Origin: a marine gamma proteobacterium HTCC2148
GTDB lineage: Bacteria; Pseudomonadota; Gammaproteobacteria; Pseudomonadales; Halieaceae
Reading direction: 5' to 3'
Assembly (NCBI GenBank): GCA_000156295.1
Contig: DS999222.1
Location: forward strand, 268,966 to 332,965
DNA: 64,000 bases
In this document: in pieces, positions 8,553-16,546 of the stretch
Numbering within the stretch: the first letter of the stretch is position 1
Layout: each line of letters begins with the position of its first letter
Position numbers and translations under genes: made by a program
Notes under the pieces: generated by a model
The model's database searches: none
What the model saw: only the letters and a program-made list of their open reading frames with translations
Told to the model about the DNA's origin: nothing

Positions 8553-10466
8553 TTATTTCTCGGGAATCTCGTATTGATCGAACTTCTCCCTAGATTTGGT
8601 TACCACCACTTTGCGTTTGCCGTTTTCACGTTTTAGCAGCGCATCCAATTTTTTAAACCGCGCATAAACAACGCCATCTCTTTCGCCATCGTAAAACGTT
8701 GCCTTCACTGCAACTTCTGCTTTTTCACTATTCACATAAGCTAAGGGGATGGTGGTTTTACCGTTGGATAAGTGGACTTCGGCTTCGCCGCTTAAACCCT
8801 TAACGGCCATCAAGTTGGATAAAAATTTAGGGGGGTTACTTTTATTGTCAACGAACGCAACCAGTGGCCTCGTATCGCTCACGCTGAGAGTTGCTTTGGC
8901 ATCTAACGCTAACGGTTGTTCTACGGTACCTTCTGCCGATGTCAATTCGAGAGCCGCGGACCAATAATCACCGTCAAAATTTTCTTCATTACCATCGACG
9001 CGAACGTTAAATAATCGTAACGTTGAGCCGCTCAAGTTTGCTTTAAATTCACGGGGTATGCCGCTAGGGATAACAATGTCGGCGTCGATATCAGCCTCAA
9101 AGCTTTGCTCGTCGACTTGTATTTTTACCGCGGTAGAGTCGAGCTGAACGGAACCGTTCATGCTCTCTTCGCCGAAGGCTATGTCAACGTCTAATCGGGT
9201 TCTGCCACCTGCAAAGGTGTAAGGGCTTTCTGGAGGTAAGTACGTATTGAAAGTCGCCATATCAATGACCGTTGCATCATCGATTAATAAGTTGAAGGTA
9301 TTCATTGCGCGGCGCTTGCGTGCGGCGTCGTCATCCCACAGCTCTTGAAAACTCTTGTCGGGGTCCGGGTAGATATAATTTGAGCCACTGTAATCTAAGC
9401 GCAACCTATTGCCCTTGAGGAACGGTTCACTCGCGCCGACTTCTGAGGCGCGCAACGACTCGTAGCCAACACTGAGCCCCATGGGGCTGTCAGTGTCGGT
9501 TGGAGTGTGAATTAGCACGGTGCCTTGGCCAGAGATATCGACATCCCGAATTGTCACGCCGAGATCGTTAGCTGAGGCCTTGAGTTGTGTACCTGCACGC
9601 ACATATCCGTCTCGCAGTACTAAACGGCCCTCTACTTGGCCGGCGCCTTTAATAGCAAGATCGCCAAGGCCGGTTGTAAAGATGTTGATGAAATTGAAAT
9701 TCTCCATACCTACATCGAGCTGCACATCGGTATAGCCAAAGCGCAGCATGCGTTTTCCTCGATGTTCGCTGCGAATCATTGGCGTGAAACCAAGAGCACC
9801 CTGCAATGTGCCGCCCTTATAGGCTTGTGAGCCCCCGTTGAGGTAAGCGGGTCCAAGGTTGAGATCAGCGTTAGCGATATCCAGCCAAAATTTGCCACGC
9901 CGTGTTTCCATGTACATTTCACCGGTTGCTGAGCCGCTGGCTGTTCCTTGAATATTGAATATCCAAAAGCGGTGATTGCCCTGGGCCTGCAGCCCGTTCA
10001 GATGGATTTTCCACGGCCGTTTACTCTTGAGGGGCTGCGTTTCTACGGGGACGATTTCTCTACCGGTAATCGGCGGAAAATGTGCGAGTAATTTACTGTA
10101 GTCGCGCTCGGGTTTCAATCGCGGGCGCTGTCGGTAGTCGATGTCTGTTGCTTCAATGTCAGAGATATAAACGTCTTTTAACACCAAGGGCAATAGAGCA
10201 ATCGAGCCTGAACCTGATGTTGCAAGAACTTCCCATTGTTGAGTCCGGCTTTGGCCATTGGCGACGATGCCCTCAGCATGCACGCGAAATGGATAAAAGC
10301 TCCAGGCGCGCTCCCAAGAGACTTGAAATTTCTCGGGTTTAATTTTATTCACCAAATCTTGAGTGATAGAGAGGTGCAGCGCGGTATTGATAATGAGCAG
10401 GTAAGCAAGTTGAGCGATCACAACAATGCCCACGATGCGCTTAGTCAGTGCTTTGAAATTCGTCAA
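8553..10466 (-). CDS. AsmA-like inner-membrane-anchored periplasmic protein
   Basis: A 637-residue protein with one N-terminal membrane anchor (about residues 10-30, RIVGIVVIAQLAYLLIINTA). A long beta-rich region follows, with repeats of alternating hydrophobic and polar residues and few cysteines. The layout (short cytoplasmic start, anchor, then SFYPFRVHAEGIVANGQS and long strand-rich stretches) is that of AsmA/YdbH/TamB-like proteins, which bridge the periplasm or move phospholipids. I see no enzyme motif. The C terminus is basic (about 605-637). It is the only gene between two inactivated IS6-family transposase copies that face each other (7760-8443 plus strand, 10605-11156 minus strand). 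The precise family is uncertain; DUF748-type is an alternative. Confidence 0.55.
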   Translation of the reverse strand: MTNFKALTKRIVGIVVIAQLAYLLIINTALHLSITQDLVNKIKPEKFQVSWERAWSFYPFRVHAEGIVANGQSRTQQWEVLATSGSGSIALLPLVLKDVYISDIEATDIDYRQRPRLKPERDYSKLLAHFPPITGREIVPVETQPLKSKRPWKIHLNGLQAQGNHRFWIFNIQGTASGSATGEMYMETRRGKFWLDIANADLNLGPAYLNGGSQAYKGGTLQGALGFTPMIRSEHRGKRMLRFGYTDVQLDVGMENFNFINIFTTGLGDLAIKGAGQVEGRLVLRDGYVRAGTQLKASANDLGVTIRDVDISGQGTVLIHTPTDTDSPMGLSVGYESLRASEVGASEPFLKGNRLRLDYSGSNYIYPDPDKSFQELWDDDAARKRRAMNTFNLLIDDATVIDMATFNTYLPPESPYTFAGGRTRLDVDIAFGEESMNGSVQLDSTAVKIQVDEQSFEADIDADIVIPSGIPREFKANLSGSTLRLFNVRVDGNEENFDGDYWSAALELTSAEGTVEQPLALDAKATLSVSDTRPLVAFVDNKSNPPKFLSNLMAVKGLSGEAEVHLSNGKTTIPLAYVNSEKAEVAVKATFYDGERDGVVYARFKKLDALLKRENGKRKVVVTKSREKFDQYEIPEK

Positions 10467-10604
10467 TGTGTAGATCTCTATTTTGATAGTGTTAGTTTGG
10501 CTCAGGCGTACATTTTACGCTGCAGGGCACGCCGTTAGTAGTGGCTAATGGTAGGCACTGACAAATTAAAAAATTTGAATCGCGCCAATTGCGACCTCCT
10601 CGCT

Positions 10605-11156
10605 TCAGGCAACCGCCCTGCTCCACTCATTGAACGCACTGATCCTGAGATTCCGATAGTGCTCAGCCGGGACCAGATGCCGTTCCAAATTGAATAGATT
10701 AGAAGTGGCTGCATGGGCAATAAGGAACCTCTGAGCTTGTTTCATTGATTTGAACTTCCGCATCCCTCGCTCCCTAACCCGTGTAGCTTCATGAGATTGC
10801 TTGGCTCGATTATTCTCATACTGTTGAGTACTGTGGATCGTCTCAGGAATTAGCTCCCGATGAGCGACTCCATAGCTACGCAGTTTGTCAGTCACAATCT
10901 TTCTGGATTCTCCACTATGAAATCGTAGCAGCCTATTGAAGAGCCGCTTGGCAGCTGCCCCATCGGGCTTGGCCTGCAGATATACGTCCACCACCTCGCC
11001 ATCCTGATCAACGGCCCGCCGAAGGCAATGCTGTATGCCGTTGATTCTGACGAATACCTCATCGATGTAGAAGGTGTCACCGTAAGCTCGGTGCTTTCGC
11101 TTCAATCGGCGGGCATAAATGGCTCCGAACTTGATACCCCAAAGGCGGATCGTTTC
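10605..11156 (-). pseudogene. IS6-family transposase, 5'-truncated copy
   Basis: On the minus strand, similarity to the 7760-8443 transposase begins abruptly at ETIRLW (GAAACGATCCG, near 11156) and continues to the stop (TGA) at 10605. About 50 N-terminal residues, including the helix-turn-helix, are missing. The frame track can be extended to 11210 but that part is unrelated sequence. Present are DTFYIDEVFV, WRAVDQDGEVVDVYLQ, VTDKLRSYGVAHRE and RERGMRKFKS; the DDE Glu is Lys (NRAKQSH). The two copies differ at many positions, so they are old or came from related but separate elements. Confidence 0.8.
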
Positions 11157-11221
11157 AATGCCAATGCCGCACAATGCGCCGCCTCCCAGGTTTAACATTC
11201 GTACCGGCAAGGGGAGCTTGT

Positions 11222-11491
11222 TCAGACGATGCTATCCACCTCAGACAGCTTCACCACCTCGCAGGTTGGCGTCACCACCTCGCCCTCGGCGAGAAAGAAG
11301 CGCCAAAACATGAGGCCGAAGGGTTGGCCCTCTGTGTCTAACCAGTTGGCAATGCCAGGATTTTGGTGCGCCACTACTAGGCGGAAACTGCCGTCTTTGT
11401 CTGTCACCGTTTGGGCGCGGTTGATAGACACCTCGCGGCTGCGGTAATCCAGTGTTTGCTGGCGGACAAATTTCGGCGGCTCTGATACGCT
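11222..11491 (-). pseudogene. C-terminal stump of a DUF1214 protein gene
   Basis: On the minus strand the frame is open from 11491 (TAG just before, at 11492-11494) to the stop at 11222. It reads like the C terminus of a DUF1214 protein: a PPKFVRQQTLDYRSREVSI lead, SFRLVVAHQNPGIANWLDTE in the middle, and GLMFWRFFLAEGE near the end. An ATG start is missing and only about 89 residues remain. The end lies about 65 bases from where IS copy 2 starts, which suggests that IS-related rearrangement cut the gene. The related full gene at 2788-3801 encodes a different DUF1254/DUF1214 protein. Confidence 0.7.
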
Positions 11492-11521
11492 CTAGGCTTC
11501 GAAGACATTGGAAATCGGCCC

Positions 11522-12121
11522 TTGCAAACTAATTACGTCTTAATCGACTATGAGAACGTTCAACCGAAAAATCTTGAAATTCTTGCACACCATAATTTCA
11601 GAGTTTATCTATTCGTTGGCGCAAATCAGACAAAGCTTAGCTTCGAATTGGCTAAAGCGATGCAAGAGCTAGGTGACAAAGCGCGGTACATAAAAATATC
11701 AGGCAATGGACCGAACGCGCTCGATTTTCATATTGCTTATTACATTGGGGAGTTTATAAAAGATGACCCAAATGCTTACTTTCACATAATCTCCAAAGAC
11801 ACGGGCTTTGACCCACTAATACGCCATCTAAAGGCAAGGGGCTTCAAAGTTCAGCGAGAGAAACAGTTAGCTGAGATTCCGGTTCTAAAGGTTTCAGGCG
11901 CAGCAACTGATTCAGAAATGCTCGAAGCCATCGTTAAAAACCTTGTTTCCAGAGGGCATTCTCGCCCCAGGAAGGTTGCAACTCTAAAGAACAGCATTAA
12001 TAACCTGTCTACTGAGGATCTCAGTGATTCACAACTTGACTCTCTGGTAGAACAGTTGGAGAAACGTGGAAAAATCGTCGTCTCAGAAGGAAAAGTTTCC
12101 TACAAATTAAAGGCATCCTAG
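11522..12121 (+). CDS. PIN/NYN-domain putative ribonuclease
   Basis: A 199-residue protein with a PIN-like nuclease fold over about residues 4-130. The acidic residues sit where expected: D9 and E11 in VLIDYEN, N65 and D68 in GPNALDFHIAYYIG, and D93 and D97 in ISKDTGFDPLI. Such proteins cleave RNA with a divalent metal. The C-terminal 60 residues (RKVATLKNSINNL...LEKRGKIVVSEGKVSYKL) look like a small winged-helix or OST-HTH-type nucleic-acid binding module. It starts at TTG 11522 with GGAA about ten bases upstream. No antitoxin-like partner is adjacent, so it is probably not a VapC-type toxin. The stop codon touches repeat copy B at 12121. Low GC compared with the core genes. Confidence 0.75.
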   Translation: MQTNYVLIDYENVQPKNLEILAHHNFRVYLFVGANQTKLSFELAKAMQELGDKARYIKISGNGPNALDFHIAYYIGEFIKDDPNAYFHIISKDTGFDPLIRHLKARGFKVQREKQLAEIPVLKVSGAATDSEMLEAIVKNLVSRGHSRPRKVATLKNSINNLSTEDLSDSQLDSLVEQLEKRGKIVVSEGKVSYKLKAS

Positions 12122-12197
12122 TGTCCGCTATGAGGTGAAAGCGGACATTAGCCGCGCAGGGGCGACTCAGGCCCTATAATGTCGGCGTTTGCCTAAT
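12121..12197. repeat. Full copy of accessory-region inverted-repeat element
   Basis: Contains a perfect 8-bp hairpin TGTCCGCT (12122-12129) / AGCGGACA (12140-12147). It shares TATGAGGTGAAAGCGGACAT with the copy at 2356. The right arm (ATGTCGGCGTTTGCCTAAT, to about 12197) is degenerate. It begins at the last base of the PIN gene and could act as its 3' end. Confidence 0.7.
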
Positions 12198-12236
12198 TTC
12201 CCCACGGCCAGGACGCCGACTATAGGTTAGCGATTA

Positions 12237-13853
12237 CTAGTAGACGTTGGAATTCGCATCCAAACAAGCCAACCACCCCCCTTGCTCAAAAGTTTTTTTA
12301 TCACAGTGTGCCGCCTGGGGCACATAGATCGCCAGGCCAGGAGTTACAGGCTCACCCCTCAAACCGGCCGCTATCGCTTGGACGAAAGGGTTATCTCGGT
12401 ACACATAGCGAAAACTTACCTGACCATCTAGATATGGTCCCCAATCAAGCCACGTTGCCGAAGATTCGTTTATATTCTCAGGTCGGTCTTCTATCGTGGA
12501 TATCACTAGTGTATAGAAGTCCTCACTATCCCGAATCAGTTCGTTGTCCAATAAGCACTGAATGGCACTTCCATTCCAGAAATTGTAGTTGCAAACATTG
12601 TAGAGCCTGACCTGGCTGTCCATCGCAGGGCTCGCACCAGCCCGCGTGTCTGGCGCACTCAAAAACTTGCCCCTTATCACCAATAACTCACCGAAACGTG
12701 AGCTGTAATGGGTGGACAGGTACTGTACGTCCGCATTAGCTAAAGTGTCTGACTGAGCTTCAAAATTTGACGAAGTGCTCCATTTGGGCTGCTTTTTCGC
12801 CCTATGATCGATTACGGGAAGCGCAGGAAAACGCCGTCTCGACTGAACGACGTCTGGACCAGATTTAAATAGATCACACTCAGGGAATTCGAGCGTAGAA
12901 TTTCCGGCCGCGTCATATATTTTTAGCGAAGGCAATGGAACTGAACCGGAGCCAGGGCGGTTTCCGGAGTCAACGTGATACATGCGCAGCAAATTCATTA
13001 CAAATTGATTAGCGCCGCCCAGCTTTCGTTCGCCGACATAGCTAGTATTGGGTAGGGGTCGCTCGGGAGGTGAAGTAAACACGAGAGTAGCCGTGTAGTA
13101 TTGACCAGACGCCGGCGCAGATTGATCAACATAGGGATTCCTGAAACCAGGATCAGCTGCCAATTCTGCGTCACGAAGCGTATTCAGGTTATTTAGATCC
13201 ATGTCATTGGGGTGAAAACCAAAATATCGAGCCTCGGGATATTGACCGCGAAACTCGACTCGGGCTCCTGGCTCAACAACGAATGCGCCCCTGAGTGAGT
13301 TCAAGCCAATTCGGGCAGCCCATTTTGAAACTATGAAGGTATTCGAGAAGTAATTGGACCCGGCAATATCTGGCAAGTTGGGAAAGAAGTTGAAGTTTAG
13401 TGGAGTACCAACTCTCGGCCAGCCCGGGCAGACAGGCGCAGTGTCTTGCTCCTTATCTTCTAACCATGGCAAGCCACCGAGATCCAGGTCACAGTTATTT
13501 GCAATATAGTCGGAGAGGCGTCCCTCGCTACCGACAAGCTGTGGATCGCTGAGTTGCTTGAACGTTTCGATCATAGGACGATCCCCGCTGACTGCAGCAG
13601 CCCAGTCATCTATCGTTTTATGTACATGTCCCAATTCCCCACGAATACTTGGTGGTGAGGCTCCGAGCAAATTCTCAACAACTAGGGCGTGCCCTTCAAG
13701 TTCGCGGAGACCGCTCGTATCAACACCGCCTGCGTTGATCTGATTCAGGGTTTGGCAGAAATAAGCTACTTCTGCTGGGCTATCCGCGTGTTCGCACCCA
13801 TACAAGAGTAGCAAGGAGAGGATGAGATATAGTGGCCGGCGTCTGGTTTTCAT
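12237..13853 (-). CDS. Lipoprotein of unknown function
   Basis: A predicted outer- or inner-membrane lipoprotein. From the Met at 13853 it begins MKTRRRPLYL, followed by a hydrophobic core and a lipobox with Cys at residue 20 (LLYGC). Mets at 13859 and 13880 are also in frame; no ribosome binding site decides. After a helical N-terminal part (about 20-130) the protein has an Asn/Trp/Tyr-rich, probably beta-rich region (NYFSNTFIVSKWAARIG, ARYFGFHPNDMDLNNL, GSGSVPLPSLKIYDAAGN). I do not recognise a named family, though its general style resembles large secreted proteins found next to DUF1254/DUF1214 genes in marine gammaproteobacteria. It contains several Cys that could form disulfides. It stands alone in the accessory region. 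Confidence 0.6.
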   Translation of the reverse strand: MKTRRRPLYLILSLLLLYGCEHADSPAEVAYFCQTLNQINAGGVDTSGLRELEGHALVVENLLGASPPSIRGELGHVHKTIDDWAAAVSGDRPMIETFKQLSDPQLVGSEGRLSDYIANNCDLDLGGLPWLEDKEQDTAPVCPGWPRVGTPLNFNFFPNLPDIAGSNYFSNTFIVSKWAARIGLNSLRGAFVVEPGARVEFRGQYPEARYFGFHPNDMDLNNLNTLRDAELAADPGFRNPYVDQSAPASGQYYTATLVFTSPPERPLPNTSYVGERKLGGANQFVMNLLRMYHVDSGNRPGSGSVPLPSLKIYDAAGNSTLEFPECDLFKSGPDVVQSRRRFPALPVIDHRAKKQPKWSTSSNFEAQSDTLANADVQYLSTHYSSRFGELLVIRGKFLSAPDTRAGASPAMDSQVRLYNVCNYNFWNGSAIQCLLDNELIRDSEDFYTLVISTIEDRPENINESSATWLDWGPYLDGQVSFRYVYRDNPFVQAIAAGLRGEPVTPGLAIYVPQAAHCDKKTFEQGGWLACLDANSNVY

Positions 13854-13880
13854 AAACATGTCGTGTCGCGTTGAGAGCAC

Positions 13881-14490
13881 TCAAGACGCATTATAGACTT
13901 GTTGTTCCGGACCCGAAAACTGAGTTGCCTCTTAGTGGCGCGAATTTCCGCTTTGAGATGAAAGCGCGCATTCAACTTTCGAAAACTAAATCATGTCCCA
14001 AGTGACCGTTTTCACCTTACAGCGGGCAGTCTGGTTGCCCACACTTGGGCTGTTCAGGAGTTGATTCGTGCTGCCGTGAACAGTCAAACGACTTTCCCAA
14101 GACTAAACATAGACCGCAGAGAATTTTATTATTGAAAGGCGTTTAGCAAGTTTGTGGCGATTCATAAAGCGCTGGGCTTAAAAATCTTAAGGGGTGCACC
14201 GCGCTTAAATGATTAAGTAGCCTCCCGAGCAGCCAGGCCCGGCTTTTGTCGCCGTGAGCCATGTTACCGACTATATTTCATAATCAAGCCCCAATGACAT
14301 ACTATGCAGGGGAGTTGAAAGTTGTGCCGCTACCTATTGTTGTCGCATTGATGCTGGCAAGTAAAGTTGCCATCTAACATCACTTCGAACGTAAGCGATC
14401 TAAAGATTAGCGGCTATCAGTATTAAGAGCCTAGGTCAGTAGAAGGTTTTTTCAATGCAGATCCAGTAACTGAAAATAGTAGGAAACTTT
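13881..14490. other. Intergenic stretch with one repeat element
   Basis: About 610 bases with no supported gene. The repeat element at 13946-14021 is the only structure I recognise. The last part must hold the promoter of the ZIP-like gene; AGGAAA at about 14481 is a plausible ribosome binding site. Confidence 0.5.
13946..14021. repeat. Full copy of accessory-region inverted-repeat element
   Basis: The left part has a perfect hairpin CGCTTT-GAGATG-AAAGCG (13949-13966). The right arm GTGACCGTTTTCACCTTA (14002-14019) matches the right arm of the 2356 copy. Spacing of the arms is like that of the other full copies. Confidence 0.65.
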
Positions 14491-15222
14491 ATGGTTTTTG
14501 CTTCAATAACCTCGGCCTTTTTTCTAGCATGTGTACATCTATTCGCACATCGACTGTGTGACTTCCGGTTAAGACCGCGCAGTCGCTGGTTGTCACTGGC
14601 AGGCGGGATTTCAGTTTCATATGTCTTTGTTCACCTGCTCCCTGAACTCAACGAAAAACAAGAAATCGTAGCGGAGCAGCTTGGGGATCATGTTACCTTC
14701 AAGGCGCTGGAAGATCATATTTACCTAGCCGCACTTTGCGGGCTTCTCTTTTTTTATGTTATAGAAAAGTCTGCCAGAGCTCGATCCAAAGTGGCGACCA
14801 GTGAGAGCAACAGTGACAGCGCTATTTTCTGGCTCCATGTCGGCGCATTCGCTATATATAACGTAATTGTGGGTTATCTCTTGGTGCATCGCCTAGACCA
14901 TACCGCTTCAGGCTTGGTACTTTATCTGTTCAGTATGGCGTTACACTTCGTGGTCAACGACTATGGCTTAATGGAGCACCATGAGAAGCTATATGAAAAC
15001 AAGGGTAGGCTGATCCTTGCCGCGGCACCCCTGGCAGGCTGGGCACTCGGTATGACTGTAGACGTTCATGAGTCGGCGCTAGCCTTATTATTTTCATTCC
15101 TTGCCGGCGGTGTAATCCTCAACGTCTTGAAAGAGGAAATCCCCGATGAACGAGAAAGCAGCGTTTTGACGTTCTCATTCGGCGCGCTTGCGTACTCGGT
15201 TATTTTGATTTTGGCTACGTGA
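14491..15222 (+). CDS. ZIP-like integral membrane protein
   Basis: A 243-residue protein with about seven or eight hydrophobic segments and no signal peptide. The second segment carries SYVFVHLLPELNE, and the C-terminal part reads FLAGGVILNVLKEEIPDERES. Both resemble the ZIP metal transporter pattern (a His-x-x-x-Glu type helix and the GGxxxxxxKEExPxE end). The membrane His/Asp residues expected in the central ZIP helices are only partly present (HLDH near the middle, HFVVND and MEHHEK in the following segment), so transport of a metal cannot be claimed. ATG 14491 is preceded by AGGAAA. It is alone; the neighbours point elsewhere. Confidence 0.55.
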   Translation: MVFASITSAFFLACVHLFAHRLCDFRLRPRSRWLSLAGGISVSYVFVHLLPELNEKQEIVAEQLGDHVTFKALEDHIYLAALCGLLFFYVIEKSARARSKVATSESNSDSAIFWLHVGAFAIYNVIVGYLLVHRLDHTASGLVLYLFSMALHFVVNDYGLMEHHEKLYENKGRLILAAAPLAGWALGMTVDVHESALALLFSFLAGGVILNVLKEEIPDERESSVLTFSFGALAYSVILILAT

Positions 15223-15401
15223 CGCCAGGCAGGGAGGTATACGAGCTCACCTTGGTTGGAAAGTGTAGTGTTGCCGCGGTCAAGATAAGGGCCGCTGCCC
15301 GACTGCTCGTTTTAGCTATGGCAAAAAATGGGGGTGCTCGCTGAATAGAGCGCTCAGGTTATTTTGCTCAATGCGTGTTTGCCATTACCAGCACGTGTCA
15401 G

Positions 15402-16115
15402 TCAGTGCTCAGCTTTATCCAGATCTTCGCGAACATCGTTATTTAAAGAGGCCGTTAGATATTCCACGCTGTGAGGAAGGTCAAGCATGAGTTGGTCTAT
15501 GGATTGAACGCTTATCTCAACATCACCACTGACGCAACCGAGCAAGTGCCCGCCGTTTTCCCTATCGTTTGATATGAAGTGAAGGTGGTACCCTGGAACT
15601 GTTACCGAACCCATAAAGTTCGGGGTGTAAAATCCAACAAGCGTCCCCTGAGTATCTTCAAATAGAAATTCTTTCTGATCCCCAGCAACGTCTACTAGCG
15701 GCCTGTACGCTTCTTGCTTCGGTACTGATCTTGCTTTGATTGATTTGAAGGTTCCCGCAACCCTTATGGCATAAATTAGATTTTTCGATAAAACCATCTC
15801 GTCGATTTTTATTTTTAGACGATCAAAGGTCAGTTCATCATTACATATCAGCGAAACCTCTGGTTTGAAATGCGTGACACAAGCGTAAGGAGTTTTCATA
15901 TCTACATCTGCAATATGAGTTGTTCCGTTCGCGTGCAGATGATAAAAAACGCCATCTAAGAGCACCATTTCACCATCTAGGTCGTTGAATGTACCTAGAC
16001 CGAAATTTCCGTGCTCGAGAACTTGTTTAAGTGTTTTATCCTCTCTCAAAATACCTGTTACAAGCGCATTTACTGGAGCGGACACGTAGAGCGAATTCAA
16101 CTTTTTCGTAACCAT
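15402..16115 (-). CDS. budA: Alpha-acetolactate decarboxylase
   Basis: Converts acetolactate to acetoin and CO2, in the cytoplasm. The 237-residue product (start ATG 16115, preceded by a strong AGAGGAGA site; an upstream in-frame Met at 16139 is less likely) matches the family from end to end. It has SLYVSAPVNALVTGIL at the N terminus, HGNFGLGTFNDLDGEMV with E49, the zinc ligands H177 and H179 in GYHLHF and H190 in GGHLLG, and R118 in IRVAGTF. No acetolactate synthase or butanediol dehydrogenase gene is nearby, so it must use acetolactate from elsewhere or serve to drain it from valine/leucine synthesis. Its GC is lower than that of the core genes and it sits at the border of the accessory region, which suggests transfer. 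Confidence 0.92.
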   Translation of the reverse strand: MVTKKLNSLYVSAPVNALVTGILREDKTLKQVLEHGNFGLGTFNDLDGEMVLLDGVFYHLHANGTTHIADVDMKTPYACVTHFKPEVSLICNDELTFDRLKIKIDEMVLSKNLIYAIRVAGTFKSIKARSVPKQEAYRPLVDVAGDQKEFLFEDTQGTLVGFYTPNFMGSVTVPGYHLHFISNDRENGGHLLGCVSGDVEISVQSIDQLMLDLPHSVEYLTASLNNDVREDLDKAEH

Positions 16116-16546
16116 TCGTTTCTCCTCTACCACAAACATATTGATAGGCCAGACTTGCCCCGGCTAACTCCATTACTAGAGTGACATTTGACGCTCCGGT
16201 AGCGCGCGATACAAGGTTACTTGCCATCAACCCAGAAATAAAACTTTCGGAGTAAGCCTATCAAGTACCGGGAGGCAATCAGTTTTCATTGGTTTTTATT
16301 CAATAATGTTTTTAAGACCTACTTTGCAGCGCCTTTTTTTGCTAAAAGCGCTTTCGCTGCTAGCCGCTCGGTATTTGGCGCCAGAGTCGAAGTTGAATAC
16401 ATAGCAATTGATAATAAACAGGGTTAGCAAGAACATTAAAATTGGCAGCATGCATCACAAATTTTTCCAGAGTCTTCCGATAGCCTCTGAGCATCTTCTG
16501 GTTGCCGATCTGGGGCGCTTGCCTGGCCTTCGCTTCCTGGATGAGG
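16116..16546. other. Intergenic stretch, nothing clear
   Basis: About 430 bases between budA and the thiolase-like gene. I see a weak 4-bp hairpin followed by T on the minus strand near 16340-16355, perhaps the end of the thiolase transcript. A short minus-strand frame crossing into the thiolase gene is not convincing. Confidence 0.35.

Noticed and set aside
11522-12121. PIN/NYN gene as a toxin of a toxin-antitoxin pair
   Set aside because: No small antitoxin-like gene is next to it, and the protein is longer than VapC toxins with an additional C-terminal module.
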